A stretch of DNA of 64,000 nt, from contig NZ_BEWG01000104.1 in assembly GCF_002723835.1 (NCBI RefSeq), positions 78,126 to 142,125 on the forward strand, written 5' to 3'. The notes beneath the pieces are model-generated. The model was not told where the DNA came from and made no database searches. It worked only from the letters and a program-made list of their open reading frames with translations. A program made the translations under genes and the position numbers. Source of the stretch: Mycobacterium sp. shizuoka-1. GTDB lineage: Bacteria; Actinomycetota; Actinomycetes; Mycobacteriales; Mycobacteriaceae. Below, piece after piece: positions 38,861 through 49,364 of the stretch (position 1 is its first letter; each line of letters opens with the position of its first letter).

Positions 38861-41800
38861 GTGCGTCAGACATCTGTCACCCCCATCGCAGTTGTCGGCA
38901 TGGCCTGCCGGTTGCCCGGTGGCATCGACTCGCCGCACAAGCTGTGGGCGGCATTGCTCGAGGGCGCCGATCTGGTCACCGAGGTTCCCGCCGACCGGTG
39001 GGACGCCGACGACCTCTACGACCCCGAGCCCGGCGTGCCCGGCCGCTCGGTGTCGAAGTGGGGCGCCTTCATCGACGACGCGACCGGCTTCGACCCCGAC
39101 TTCTTCGGCATCAACGAGCGCGAGGCCACCGCGATGGACCCGCAGCACCGCGTGCTGCTGGAGACCTGCTGGGAGGCCACCGAGCAGGCCGGCTTCACCC
39201 CGTCCTCGCTGTCGGGCACCTCGACCGGGGTCTTCATCGGGATGTCCCACGACGACTATGCGATGGTCACCAGCGACGCCGGGGCCTTCGACCAGGCCTA
39301 CGCCTTCACCGGCAACCCGTTCTCGATGGCCTCGGGTCGCATCTCGCACGCGCTCGGCCTGCACGGCCCCGCGCTGACCACCGACACGGCCTGCTCCTCG
39401 AGCCTGGTCGCGGTGCACCAGGCCTGCCGCAGCCTGCACGAGGGCGAAAGCGACATGGCGCTGGCCGGCGGTGTGATGCTGATGCTCGACCAGCGGCTGT
39501 ACGCGTCGTCGTCGGGGCAGGGCATGCTCTCGCCGACCGGACGCTGCCACTCCTTCGACGTCGCCGCCGACGGCTTCGTCCGTGCCGAGGGCTGCGGCAT
39601 CGTGGTGCTCAAGCGGCTCGACGACGCCCAGCGCGACGGTGACCGGGTCCTGGCCGTCATCAAGAGCACCGCGTCCAACCAGGACGGCCGCACCGAGAAC
39701 ATCCTCACCCCGTCGCGGCACGCCCAGGTGTCGGTGTTCCAGGCCGCGCTCGCCGCCGCCGGCGTCGACGCCGACACGGTCGGCATGGTCGAAGCGCACG
39801 GCACCGGCACCCCGGTGGGCGACGGCATCGAGTTCAACAGCATCTCCACCGTCTACGGCCACGCCGGCCCCACCGCGCTGACGTCGGTCAAGAGCAACTT
39901 CGGCCACGCCGAATCCGCGGCGGGCGTGCTGGGCCTGATGAAGGCCGTGCTCGCCGTCCACCACGGTGTGATCCCGCAGAACCTGCACTTCAACCGGCTG
40001 CCGGAGAAACTGGCCAAGGTCAAGACCGGGATGTTCATCCCGACCGAGAACACCCCGTGGCCGGCCCGCGAAGACGGCACGCCGCGGCGTGCGGGCGTCT
40101 CCTCCTACGGCATGTCGGGCACCAACGTCCACGCCATCCTCGAGCAGGCTCCCGAAGCGCCCGTGGTCGTCGACGCCGACAAGGCCGGCGCCGCGGCCAC
40201 GGATCTGCAGCTGTTCCCGGTGTGCTCCACCTCCGTCGAGGAACTGCGCCGCACCGCGGCCCGCCTGGCCGACTGGGTCCAGGATGCCGGTGACGAGCTG
40301 TCGTTGCCGGACCTGGGCTACACGCTGACCCGCAGGCGCGGGCACCGCCCGGTGCGCACTTCGGTGATCGCGCAGGACCGCGACGCACTGATCGAGCGGC
40401 TGCGCGAGGTCGCCGACGGCGACGAGCCGTTCCAGCCGGCCGTCGGCCACGACGACCGCGGCCCGGTGTGGATCTTCTCCGGGCAGGGCTCGCAGTGGGC
40501 CTCCATGGGCACCGGCCTGCTGGCCACCGAACCGGTCTTCGCCGCCAAGATCGCCGAGATCGAGCCGCTGATCATGGCCGAATCCGACTTCTCGGTCACC
40601 GAGGCGATCACCGCCGCGGAGACCGTCGAGGGCATCCACAAGGTTCAGCCGGCCATCTTCGCCGTCCAGGTGGCGATGGCCGCCACGATGATGTCGTACG
40701 GCGTCAAGCCGGGTGCGGTCATCGGCCACTCGCTCGGCGAGGTCGCCGCCGCCGTGGTCTCCGGGGCGCTGTCGCTCGAAGACGGTGTCAAGGTCATCTG
40801 CCGCCGCTCGCTGCTGTGCCTGCGCCTGGCCGGCGGTGGCGCGATGGCGTCGGTCGAGATGCCGGCCCAGCAGGTGCGCGAAGAACTCGAGCGCCACGGC
40901 ATCGAAGACGTCGTCGTCGCCGTCGTGGCCTCGCCCAAGTCGACCGTGATCGGCGGCGCCACCGACACCGTCCGCGCGATCGTCGCCGGCTGGGAGCAGC
41001 GCGAGATCATGGCCCGCGAGGTCAACGTCGACGTCGCGTCGCACTCGCCGCAGGTCGACCCGATCCTCGACGAACTCGCCGAGATGCTGTCCGACCTGAG
41101 CCCGCTGGCCCCCGAGGTGCCGTACTACTCGGCGACCTCCTTCGACCCCCGTGAGCAGCCGTACTGCGATGCCGACTACTGGGTGGACAACCTGCGCCAC
41201 ACCGTCCGGTTCGCGGCCGCTGTGCAGACCGCGCTCGAGGACGGCTTCCGGGTGTTCGGCGAACTGTCCCCGCACCCGCTGCTGACCCGCGCCGTCGACC
41301 AGACCGCGGGCACCCTGGACATCTCCGTCGCGGCGCTGGCCGGCATGCGGCGCGGCCAGGAGGTCCCCAACGGCCTCGGCGATTTCCTCGGCGATCTGTA
41401 CGCCGCAGGCGCAGAGGTGGACTTCTCGGTGCTGTACCCGGTCGGCCGGCTGGTCGATGCGCCGCTGCCCACCTGGACCCACCGCGACCTGATCCTGATC
41501 GCCGACGGAATCGACCAGCAGGCGCGCGGCACGCACCTGGTCGCCGCCCACCCCCTGCTGGGCTCGCATGTGCGGCTGCTGGAGGAACCCGAGCGGCACG
41601 CCTGGGCGGCCGAGGTCGGCACCGCCGCGCATCCGTGGCTGGTCGACCACCAGATCAACAACGTCGCCGCGCTGCCCGGTGCGGCTTATTGCGAGATGGC
41701 GCTGGCCGCGGCGCGCACCGTATTCGGCGACGACGCCGAGGTCCGCGACGTCACCTTCGACGCGATGCTGCTGCTCAAGGATCTGACCCCGGTCAGCGCG

Positions 41801-44800
41801 GTTGCGGCCGCCGAAGCGCCCGGGGTGCTGCAGTTCGTGGTGGAGACCGACACCGACGGTGAGCGTGAGCAGCGCGCCAGCGCGGTGCTGCGCGCGGGTG
41901 AGCCCGCCGAGCAGCGGCCCGCCTACGACATGGACGCGCTGCGCGACGCCCACCCGAACCGCGCCGACGGTGACGGGGTCCGGCAGTGGTTCGACGGCCG
42001 CGGCGTGCAGTTCGGCCCGGCCTTCACCGCGCTGCAGGCGGTCAACGCCGCCGACGAGGACGCCGACACCGTGCTCGCCGAGATCGGCCTGCCCACCTCG
42101 ATCCGCAACCAGCAGACCTCCTACGGCGTCCACCCGGCGCTGCTGGACGCCTGCTTCCAGTCGGTCGCCGCGCATCCGGGAGTCCAGGCCTCCGGCACCG
42201 GCGGCCTGCTGTTGCCGCTCGGCGTGGACCGCCTGCGGGTGCACGGCCCGACCCGCAACGCCCGCTACTGCCTGACCCGGATCACTTCGCTCGACGGCTC
42301 CTCGGTCCAGGCCGACATCGACCTGCTCGACGACTACGGCACCGTGCTGTTCACCGTGGCGGGTCTGCGGATGGGCAGCGGCATGTCCGAAGACCACGAG
42401 GGTGACCGGGTGCTCAACGAGCGGCTGCTCGGCATCGAGTGGCGCCAGCACGACGTCGCCGAGATCGCCCACACCAACCCGGCGACTTGGCTGGTGGTCA
42501 GCACCTCGGACGCCGCGGACCTGCTGTCCTCGGCGCTGACCGACTCGTTGAAGCTCAACGACGCCGACGTGACCACGATGTCGTGGCCGCAGCAGGCCGA
42601 CCACGCCGGCAACGCCGAGCGGCTCGCGTCCTACTTCGCCGGGGGCGGCTTCGACAACGTCGTCGTGATCAGCGCGGCCCGCACCGGCTGCCCCGAGGAG
42701 CAGCTGCCGCATCGCGGGGGAGAGCACGTTCGCCACCTGGTGCGCGTCGCGCGCGAGCTGGCCGACGTCGCCGGCGACCCGCCGCGGCTGTACGTGATCA
42801 CCCGCAACGCGCAGACGGTCCTCGCCGACGACCGGCCCAACCTCGAGCAGGCCGGTCTGCGCGGCCTGCTGCGCGTGGTCGGCGCCGAATACCCGCAGCT
42901 GCGGCCCACCCAGATCGACGTCGACGACAACGTCGATCCCAAGCTGGTGGCGCGCGTGCTGCTCAACGGCGCGGAAGAGGACGAGACCGCGTTCCGGCAC
43001 GGGGAGTGGTACACCGCGCATCTCTACCCGAGCCCGCTGCGGCCCGACGAGCGCTACACCACGGTCGTCGACCACTCCCGCGACGGCATGCGCCTGGAGA
43101 TCCGCACCCCGGGCGACATGCAGACCCTGGAACTGGCGGCGTTCGACCGCATCCCGCCGGGCCCCGGTCAGATCGAGGTCGCGGTCACCGCGTCGAGCCT
43201 GAACTTCGCCGACGTGCTGCTGGCGTTCGGTCGCTACCCGAGCTTCGAGGGCCTGAACCCGCAGCTGGGCATCGACTTCGCCGGTGTGGTCACCGCGGTC
43301 GGCCCCGACGTCACCTCGCACCGGGTGGGCGACCACGTGGGCGGCATGTCGCCCAACGGCTGCTGGGGCACGTTCGTGACCTGTGACGCCGACGTGGCCG
43401 TGACTCTGCCGTCCGGCCTGCGCGACGACCAGGCCGCGGCGGTGTCCACCGCCTCGGCGACCGCCTGGCACAGCCTGGTCGACCTGGCCAAGATCAAGGC
43501 CGGCGACAAGGTGCTGATCCATTCCGCCACCGGTGGCGTGGGCCAGGCGGCGATTGCGATCGCCCGCCACGTCGGCGCGGAGATCTTCGCGACCGCAGGC
43601 ACCGAGGAGCGCCGCGACATCCTGCGCGGCATGGGCATCACGCATGTCTACGACTCGCGCAGCGCTGCGTTCGCCGAGGAGATCCGGCGCGACACCGACG
43701 GCTACGGCGTGGACATCGTGCTGAACTCGCTGACCGGGGCGTCGCAGCGGGCCGGCGTCGACATCCTGGCCTTCGGCGGACGCTTCGTCGAGATCGGCAA
43801 GAAGGACATCTATGGCGACACCCGCCTCGGGTTGTTCCCGTTCCGCAAGAACCTGTCCTTCTACGGTGTCGACCTGGCCCTGATGGCGACCACCCACCCC
43901 GAGCACATCCGCGAACTGCTGAACACGGTGTACCGGCTGACCGCCGACGGTGTGCTGCCGCAACCGGAGACCACGCACTACCCGCTGGCCGACGCGGCCA
44001 CCGCGATCCGGGTGATGGGTGCCGCCGAGCACACCGGCAAGCTGCTGCTCTCGGTGCCCAAGGTGGGCCACAGCAATGTGGTGGTGCCGCCGCAGCAGGC
44101 CAAGGTGTTCCGCCGCGACGGCTCCTACATCATCACCGGTGGCCTGGGCGGGCTCGGTTTGTTCCTGGCCTCGAAGATGTCCGCGGCCGGCTGCGGCCGG
44201 ATCGTGCTGAACTCACGCTCGGAGCCGAAGGCCGAGGCGCTGGCGGAGATCGCCCGGATGCGGGCGGCCGGCACCGAGGTCGAGGTCGTCAGCGGCGATA
44301 TCGCGCTGTCGGAGACCGTCGATCGGCTGGTGGCCGCGGCCACCGCGACCGGCCTGGCCGTGCGCGGCGTGCTGCATGCCGCCGCCGTCGTCGAGGACGC
44401 CATCCTGACCAACATCAGCGATGAGCTGATCGACCGGGACTGGGCTCCGAAGGTCTACGGCGCCTGGCACCTGCACCGGGCCACCACGGCACAGCCGCTG
44501 GACTGGTTCTGCTCGTTCAGCTCGGCGGCAGCCCTGATGGGCTCGCCGGGCCAGGGCGCCTACGCCGCCGCCAACAGCTGGCTGGACGGATTCACCCACT
44601 GGCGCCGGTCGCAGGGCCTGCCCGCCACGGCGATCGCCTGGGCGGCGTGGGACGAGATCGGTGCGGGCAAGCACCTGGCCGCCGCGGGCGACACGGCGAT
44701 GATCAGCCCGGACGAGGGCGCGCACGCGTTCGAGGCGCTGCTGCGCCACGATCGCGCCTATTCGGGGTACGCGCCGGTCATCGGGACGCCGTGGCTGACC

Positions 44801-45148
44801 GATCTGGCCGCCCGCAGCCCGTTCGCCGAGGCGTTCCAGGCCAGCGGCGACCGCCAGGCCGACACCAGCAGCTTCCGCGCGGAGCTGCATGACCTGCCGC
44901 GGGACGAGTGGCCGACGCGGGTGCGCCGGCTGGTATCGGAGCAGCTCAGCCTCATCCTGCGTCGTTCCATCGATCCGGACCGGCCGATTTCGGAGTACGG
45001 TTTGGACTCGTTGGGGAATCTCGAGCTGCGAACCCGTATCGAAACTGAAACGGGAATACGCGTCCGATCGATGGACATAACGACTGTCCGGTCGCTGGCC
45101 GAGAGCTTGTGCGAAACGTTGTCCGGCGTCATCACGTCAGCGCGCTGA
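38861..45148 (+). CDS. pks5: MAS/Pks5-type iterative polyketide synthase (KS-AT-DH-ER-KR-ACP)
   Basis: A 2095-residue fully reducing type I synthase, the size and order of mycocerosic acid synthase and Pks5, which elongate acyl chains with methylmalonyl units to give methyl-branched fatty acids. KS at about 5-430 with DTACSSSLVA, EAHGTGTPVGDG and SNFGHAE; AT at 530-840 with GHSLGEVAAA; DH near 890-1180 with HPWLVDHQINNVAALPG; ER near 1410-1740 with NADPH site SATGGVGQAAI; KR near 1750-1950 with GGLGGLGLFLASKM; ACP with YGLDSLGNLELR near 2047. No thioesterase, so release depends on the PapA-type enzyme next door. The symbol follows Rv1527c/MSMEG_4727-like synthases and is a family assignment. 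Confidence 0.9.
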   Translation: MRQTSVTPIAVVGMACRLPGGIDSPHKLWAALLEGADLVTEVPADRWDADDLYDPEPGVPGRSVSKWGAFIDDATGFDPDFFGINEREATAMDPQHRVLLETCWEATEQAGFTPSSLSGTSTGVFIGMSHDDYAMVTSDAGAFDQAYAFTGNPFSMASGRISHALGLHGPALTTDTACSSSLVAVHQACRSLHEGESDMALAGGVMLMLDQRLYASSSGQGMLSPTGRCHSFDVAADGFVRAEGCGIVVLKRLDDAQRDGDRVLAVIKSTASNQDGRTENILTPSRHAQVSVFQAALAAAGVDADTVGMVEAHGTGTPVGDGIEFNSISTVYGHAGPTALTSVKSNFGHAESAAGVLGLMKAVLAVHHGVIPQNLHFNRLPEKLAKVKTGMFIPTENTPWPAREDGTPRRAGVSSYGMSGTNVHAILEQAPEAPVVVDADKAGAAATDLQLFPVCSTSVEELRRTAARLADWVQDAGDELSLPDLGYTLTRRRGHRPVRTSVIAQDRDALIERLREVADGDEPFQPAVGHDDRGPVWIFSGQGSQWASMGTGLLATEPVFAAKIAEIEPLIMAESDFSVTEAITAAETVEGIHKVQPAIFAVQVAMAATMMSYGVKPGAVIGHSLGEVAAAVVSGALSLEDGVKVICRRSLLCLRLAGGGAMASVEMPAQQVREELERHGIEDVVVAVVASPKSTVIGGATDTVRAIVAGWEQREIMAREVNVDVASHSPQVDPILDELAEMLSDLSPLAPEVPYYSATSFDPREQPYCDADYWVDNLRHTVRFAAAVQTALEDGFRVFGELSPHPLLTRAVDQTAGTLDISVAALAGMRRGQEVPNGLGDFLGDLYAAGAEVDFSVLYPVGRLVDAPLPTWTHRDLILIADGIDQQARGTHLVAAHPLLGSHVRLLEEPERHAWAAEVGTAAHPWLVDHQINNVAALPGAAYCEMALAAARTVFGDDAEVRDVTFDAMLLLKDLTPVSAVAAAEAPGVLQFVVETDTDGEREQRASAVLRAGEPAEQRPAYDMDALRDAHPNRADGDGVRQWFDGRGVQFGPAFTALQAVNAADEDADTVLAEIGLPTSIRNQQTSYGVHPALLDACFQSVAAHPGVQASGTGGLLLPLGVDRLRVHGPTRNARYCLTRITSLDGSSVQADIDLLDDYGTVLFTVAGLRMGSGMSEDHEGDRVLNERLLGIEWRQHDVAEIAHTNPATWLVVSTSDAADLLSSALTDSLKLNDADVTTMSWPQQADHAGNAERLASYFAGGGFDNVVVISAARTGCPEEQLPHRGGEHVRHLVRVARELADVAGDPPRLYVITRNAQTVLADDRPNLEQAGLRGLLRVVGAEYPQLRPTQIDVDDNVDPKLVARVLLNGAEEDETAFRHGEWYTAHLYPSPLRPDERYTTVVDHSRDGMRLEIRTPGDMQTLELAAFDRIPPGPGQIEVAVTASSLNFADVLLAFGRYPSFEGLNPQLGIDFAGVVTAVGPDVTSHRVGDHVGGMSPNGCWGTFVTCDADVAVTLPSGLRDDQAAAVSTASATAWHSLVDLAKIKAGDKVLIHSATGGVGQAAIAIARHVGAEIFATAGTEERRDILRGMGITHVYDSRSAAFAEEIRRDTDGYGVDIVLNSLTGASQRAGVDILAFGGRFVEIGKKDIYGDTRLGLFPFRKNLSFYGVDLALMATTHPEHIRELLNTVYRLTADGVLPQPETTHYPLADAATAIRVMGAAEHTGKLLLSVPKVGHSNVVVPPQQAKVFRRDGSYIITGGLGGLGLFLASKMSAAGCGRIVLNSRSEPKAEALAEIARMRAAGTEVEVVSGDIALSETVDRLVAAATATGLAVRGVLHAAAVVEDAILTNISDELIDRDWAPKVYGAWHLHRATTAQPLDWFCSFSSAAALMGSPGQGAYAAANSWLDGFTHWRRSQGLPATAIAWAAWDEIGAGKHLAAAGDTAMISPDEGAHAFEALLRHDRAYSGYAPVIGTPWLTDLAARSPFAEAFQASGDRQADTSSFRAELHDLPRDEWPTRVRRLVSEQLSLILRRSIDPDRPISEYGLDSLGNLELRTRIETETGIRVRSMDITTVRSLAESLCETLSGVITSAR

Positions 45149-45177
45149 TTATTTAGGGTCGATAGGGGAATTTGACG

Positions 45178-46620
45178 GTGGTTGCACTCACAGCAATCCA
45201 TGACTGGGTTGACGCGCCGGGTTCGGTCGTGTCCTGGAGCCCGTCGCCGGCATGCCTGAAGAAGGTTCAGGACGCGCCGGCCAGCGAGGTGCCTGCGAGC
45301 TATCAGCAGGGTCAGCACATCCGCAGTTACCGCAACCACACCGCCAACGGGCTGGAGATGGCGCGGCTGCTGATCCCGGCGTGGAACATGCCGGGCAAGT
45401 GCGACGTCCGGGCGATGACCTACGTCATCAACGCCTACCTGCGCCGGCACGACACCTACCACAGCTGGTTCGAGTTCGATGACGCCGACCAGATCGTCCG
45501 GCACACCGTCGAGAACCCGAACGACATCCAGTTCGTCGCCACCAAGCACGGTGAGATGAACTCGGCGCAGTGGAAGAAGCATGTGCTCGACACCCCGAGC
45601 CCGCTGGAATGGGATTGCTTCCGGTTCGGTGTGATCCAGCGTGCCGACCACTTCACGTTCTACGTCAGCGTCGACCACCTGCACGCCGACGCGATGCTGA
45701 TGATGGCGCTGTTCGTGGAGATGCACATGAACTACGAGGCGCTGGCCGGCGGTGGTGCACCGCTGCGGCTGCCGGATGCCGGCAGCTACCAGGACTACTG
45801 CGTGCGTCAGCACGAGTACACCGAGCAGCTGACCATGGAGTCGGCCGATGTGCGCGGTTGGCTGGACTTCCTCGACAACAACGGCGGCACCATGCCGACG
45901 TTCCCGCTGCCGCTGGGCGATCCGTCGGTGCACTGCGCCGGCGACCTGCTCACCGTGCAGCTGATGGACGACCACGAGGCGGACCGCTTCGAGTCGGCCT
46001 GCACCGCGGCTGGTGTCCGCTTCATCGGCGGCGTGTTCGCCGCCGCGGCGATCGCGCACCGGCAGCTGACCGGGGACGACAACTACTACGTGATCACCCC
46101 GACGACCACGCGCAGCACCCCGGCGGAGTTCATGACGACCGGCTGGTTCACCGGTGTGGTTCCGCTGTCGGTGCCGGTGGCCGCCCGCAACTTCGCCGAG
46201 GTCGCCCGTGCCGCCCAAGAGTCGTTCGACTCGGGGATGCCACTGGCCAACGTGCCGATCGAGCGGGTCTACGAGCTGGCGCAGACCGAGGAGACGCCGC
46301 GCATCCGGCCTGCCGGTCCCGGCGTGCCGATGCTGTCCTACCTCGACGTGGGCCTGCCGCCGCTGAACCCGGTGATCATGTCGCAGTGGTATGCGCTCAA
46401 CGGGCACATCTACACCGATCTGGGGGCGGCCAATCAGGTCGGTATGTGGGTGAACCGGCGCAGCACCGGCACGTTCATCACCGTCGCGTACCCGGACAAC
46501 CCGATCGCCCGCGAGTCGGTGGCCGAGTTCGTCGAACTGATGAAGTGCATCTACCTGCGGGTGGCCGACGGTCGCTCCGAACTGGTCTCGTCGTCGCGCT
46601 TGCCCGTCACGACGGCCTGA
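45178..46620 (+). CDS. PapA-family acyltransferase (PKS-associated)
   Basis: A 480-residue condensation-fold acyltransferase that moves acyl chains from the PKS carrier to a sugar or other acceptor. The opening IHDWVDAPGSVVSWSPSP is the PapA hallmark, and the catalytic HxxxD motif is H167-LHA-D171 in VSVDHLHADAML. C-terminal TTGWFTGVVPLSVPV corresponds to the structural DFGWG-side region. GTG 45178 is preferred to TTG 45172 because AGGGGA then has proper spacing. It follows the PKS by 29 bases and is probably its release partner, like PapA3/PapA4 in acyl-trehalose and LOS loci. Confidence 0.88.
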   Translation: MVALTAIHDWVDAPGSVVSWSPSPACLKKVQDAPASEVPASYQQGQHIRSYRNHTANGLEMARLLIPAWNMPGKCDVRAMTYVINAYLRRHDTYHSWFEFDDADQIVRHTVENPNDIQFVATKHGEMNSAQWKKHVLDTPSPLEWDCFRFGVIQRADHFTFYVSVDHLHADAMLMMALFVEMHMNYEALAGGGAPLRLPDAGSYQDYCVRQHEYTEQLTMESADVRGWLDFLDNNGGTMPTFPLPLGDPSVHCAGDLLTVQLMDDHEADRFESACTAAGVRFIGGVFAAAAIAHRQLTGDDNYYVITPTTTRSTPAEFMTTGWFTGVVPLSVPVAARNFAEVARAAQESFDSGMPLANVPIERVYELAQTEETPRIRPAGPGVPMLSYLDVGLPPLNPVIMSQWYALNGHIYTDLGAANQVGMWVNRRSTGTFITVAYPDNPIARESVAEFVELMKCIYLRVADGRSELVSSSRLPVTTA

Positions 46621-46625
46621 CCGCG

Positions 46626-47987
46626 GTGGGGGAGGATCGCCACCCCGCACCCGCCAATGTGGTGCCCTACGCCGACCAGGCGTTGCTGTTGGCACTGCGC
46701 GGTGCCGGTCAAGAGGCCGTCATGCAGGTTTTGTGGATCTACGAGCATCCGCTGGATCTCGACGGTGTCCGCCGTTTCCACCAGAACTTCGGCCATGGGC
46801 TGATCGGGCGGCTGATCGAGCGCTCGCCGCTGCCGTTCGGTCGGCACCGGTGGGTGTCGGCGCCGGGCCCGCAGGCCCCGCTGGACATCGCCGAACGGCC
46901 CCGGCCGCGTGAGGAGCTCTACGACTGGGCGCACGACCAGGTGGAGCTGCCGCTCGATCCGGAGTTCGGGCCGTGCTGGCGGATGGGCGTCCAGTCGTTC
47001 ACCGACGGCACCAGCGCCGTCAGCCTGGTGTTGTCCCACACCGTGATCGACGGCGCCGGCGCGGTGGCCACCGTGGCCGCGGCGGTGCACGGCAACGGCA
47101 AGGATCTGGACTATCCGCCCCGGCGCTCCCGCTCCCGCACCCGCGCCGTCCTGGAGGATCTGCGCCAGCTGATCGCCGACCTGCCCGAGATCGGGCGGAC
47201 GCTGGTCAAAGCGGTCAAGGTCGCGCTGCGGCGCAAGGACGAACTGGTCCGTCCCGGTGCGCCCGCGCCAGCGCCGGCCCGAAGCGGCGACTACGTCACG
47301 ACGGCGTTCACCACGGCGCTCATCGACATCGAGCAGTGGGACAGCCGGGCCGAAGAGCTCGGCGGCAATCACTTCTCCCTGGTCGCCGGATTCGCCGGCA
47401 AGCTGGCGCAGAACGTCGGCCGGACCCGCGCGAGTGACGGTGCGGTGACGTTGATGATCCCGGTCAGCGAGCGCGAGGATGCATCTGACACCGGCGGCAA
47501 CGTGGTGACGATCGCCAACGTCACCTTCGATCCGGACCCGGTGGCCAGCGACCTGTCCGGGGCTCGGGCGGCGATCAAGCAGGGGCTGACCACCGCGCGG
47601 CAGACACCCGACGAGGTGGTCGAGTTGTTGCCGCTGATCCCGTTCCTGCCCAAGTCGGCGATGGGCCGGATCGCCGACATGGCGTTCGGTTTCACCGCCG
47701 ACGTGCCGGTGTCGTGTTCGAACCTCGGCGACGTGCCCGACGATCTGCTGCGCGTCGACGGCACGGTGGCCGAGCGTTTCTACTTCCGCGGCGTGGACCG
47801 TAATCTCAGCAGCGAGGTGCTCGAGAAGCGTGGTGGGCTGATGACCGTGGCGTCGATGCGGCTCGGTGGAAAGGTCATCCTGCCGGTGATGAGCGGCCAG
47901 CCCGGTGCCGACAACTCGCGCGCGCGGTTACGTGAGGTGATCACCCAGACCCTGGCCGAGTTCGACCTGTCCGGCGTGATCGAGTGA
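46626..47987 (+). CDS. WS/DGAT-like acyltransferase, copy 1
   Basis: A 453-residue protein of the condensation-like superfamily related to wax ester synthase/diacylglycerol acyltransferases. Opening VVPYADQALLLALRGAGQEAVMQVLWIYEHPLDLDGVRRF is typical, and HxxxDG is H138-TVI-D142-G in VLSHTVIDGAG. The end DVPVSCSNLGDVPDDLLRVDG matches the family C-terminal sub-domain. GTG 46626 lies five bases after the papA stop. It is a clear paralogue of the next gene; both probably add further acyl groups to the glycolipid or handle starter acyl units. Confidence 0.8.
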   Translation: MGEDRHPAPANVVPYADQALLLALRGAGQEAVMQVLWIYEHPLDLDGVRRFHQNFGHGLIGRLIERSPLPFGRHRWVSAPGPQAPLDIAERPRPREELYDWAHDQVELPLDPEFGPCWRMGVQSFTDGTSAVSLVLSHTVIDGAGAVATVAAAVHGNGKDLDYPPRRSRSRTRAVLEDLRQLIADLPEIGRTLVKAVKVALRRKDELVRPGAPAPAPARSGDYVTTAFTTALIDIEQWDSRAEELGGNHFSLVAGFAGKLAQNVGRTRASDGAVTLMIPVSEREDASDTGGNVVTIANVTFDPDPVASDLSGARAAIKQGLTTARQTPDEVVELLPLIPFLPKSAMGRIADMAFGFTADVPVSCSNLGDVPDDLLRVDGTVAERFYFRGVDRNLSSEVLEKRGGLMTVASMRLGGKVILPVMSGQPGADNSRARLREVITQTLAEFDLSGVIE

Positions 47988-47999
47988 GGTGTGTGATCA

Positions 48000-49358
48000 G
48001 TGACCACTGAGGCGCGTGAGCATCGGCTCGAGTACCTCGACCAGACCGCGTTCGAGTTGATGCGGGTGACCGGCCGCAGCCAGCTCATGCAATGCGTCTG
48101 GGTCTACGAGCATCCGGTGGACATCGACGGGCTCAACCGGTTCAACCAGAACTTCACCGCCTCGCTGGGCAGCCGGCTGATCGAGCCGTCGCCGCTGCCG
48201 TTCGGCCGCCCCCGCTGGGTCGCCCCGGTGGGCCCGCCGCCGCCGATCCGGTTCGCCGAGAAGTCGCGTCCCCGTTCGGAATTGATGGACTGGGCTGACG
48301 AGCTGGCCACCCTGCACATCGATCCCGAGCACGGCCCCGGCTGGTATCTGGTGGTGCAGCCGCTGGACGACGGCGCGACCGCGATCAGCATGTTCGGCTC
48401 GCACTGCATCGGCGACGGGGTGGGCGCCCTGCTGGCGATCTTCGAGGCGATCACCGGCAATGTCCGCAACATGGGCTACGACGTGCCGGGCACGCGCACC
48501 CGCGGCAACGCCATCAAAGCCGATCTGCGCCAGGCGGTGCGCGACCTGCCCGAGGCGGGCCGCACCCTGGTCAAGGCCGCCAAGCTGTATCGCGGCAAGC
48601 GTAAGGATCTGGCCCGGTCGCGGGCGACCAGGGCGGCCGAGACCGCGCCCGATCTCGACCAGACCGTCACGGTGCCCTCGGTGGCGGTCTACGTCGACGC
48701 AGAAGAGTGGGACGCCCGCGCGGAAAGCCTTGGTGGAAACAGTTATTCATTGGTCGCCGGGTATGCGGCGAAGCTGGCCGAACACCTGGACCGGCGGCGC
48801 GCCAGCGACGGTGCGGTCACCCTGGTGATCGCGATCAACCTGCGGGAGAGCCTCGACGACGACCGGGCGCTGGCCATGGCGTTCGCCAACGCCACGGTCG
48901 ACCCGACCAAGGTGACGGTGGATCTGGCCGAGGCGCGGGCGGCGGTCAAGGTGGCCAGGGAGGCGGCCAAGGCCCAGACCGACCCCACGATGGAGCTACT
49001 CTCGCTGATCCCGTGGCTGCCCAAGAGCGCGGTCAAGGTCGTCGCCGAGTTGCTGTTCTCCTACTCCGACGACCTGCCGGTGTCGTGCTCGAACCTCGGC
49101 GATCTGCCGCCGCAGCTCGGGCAGCTGGACGGCACGGACGCCGAGTACGTGTTCATCCGCGCCCTGGACCAGAACGTGACGAAACGCGAGATGAAGCGGT
49201 CACATGGGCAGCTGGTCGTGGTGTCCGGCCGGATCAACGGCAAGATCACGATTTCGGTCGAGGCCTATCAGGACGGCGGGGAGAACTCCAAGGCGCGGCT
49301 GCGTGAGATCGCCGCTCAGACGCTCACCGAGTTCGGGCTCACCGGTGTGATCGACTGA
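48000..49358 (+). CDS. WS/DGAT-like acyltransferase, copy 2
   Basis: A 452-residue paralogue of the preceding protein with the same plan: LEYLDQTAFELMRVTGRSQLMQCVWVYEHPVDIDGLNRF at the start, H135-CIG-D139-G in FGSHCIGDGVG, and DLPVSCSNLGDLPPQLGQLDG near the end. The catalytic motif is intact in both copies, so neither looks degenerate. GTG start, 12 bases after copy 1, hence one operon PKS-papA-acyltransferase-acyltransferase. Related tandem pairs follow pks5 in other mycobacterial LOS-type loci, as I recall. Confidence 0.8.
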   Translation: MTTEAREHRLEYLDQTAFELMRVTGRSQLMQCVWVYEHPVDIDGLNRFNQNFTASLGSRLIEPSPLPFGRPRWVAPVGPPPPIRFAEKSRPRSELMDWADELATLHIDPEHGPGWYLVVQPLDDGATAISMFGSHCIGDGVGALLAIFEAITGNVRNMGYDVPGTRTRGNAIKADLRQAVRDLPEAGRTLVKAAKLYRGKRKDLARSRATRAAETAPDLDQTVTVPSVAVYVDAEEWDARAESLGGNSYSLVAGYAAKLAEHLDRRRASDGAVTLVIAINLRESLDDDRALAMAFANATVDPTKVTVDLAEARAAVKVAREAAKAQTDPTMELLSLIPWLPKSAVKVVAELLFSYSDDLPVSCSNLGDLPPQLGQLDGTDAEYVFIRALDQNVTKREMKRSHGQLVVVSGRINGKITISVEAYQDGGENSKARLREIAAQTLTEFGLTGVID

Positions 49359-49364
49359 CCGGCG

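Noticed and set aside
38837..44071. Very long open frame (over 1700 codons) antisense to the polyketide synthase gene
   Set aside because: It mirrors the codon bias of the PKS gene in a GC-rich genome; the translation is His/Arg/Gly/Val-rich with no family resemblance, while the sense frame encodes complete PKS domains.
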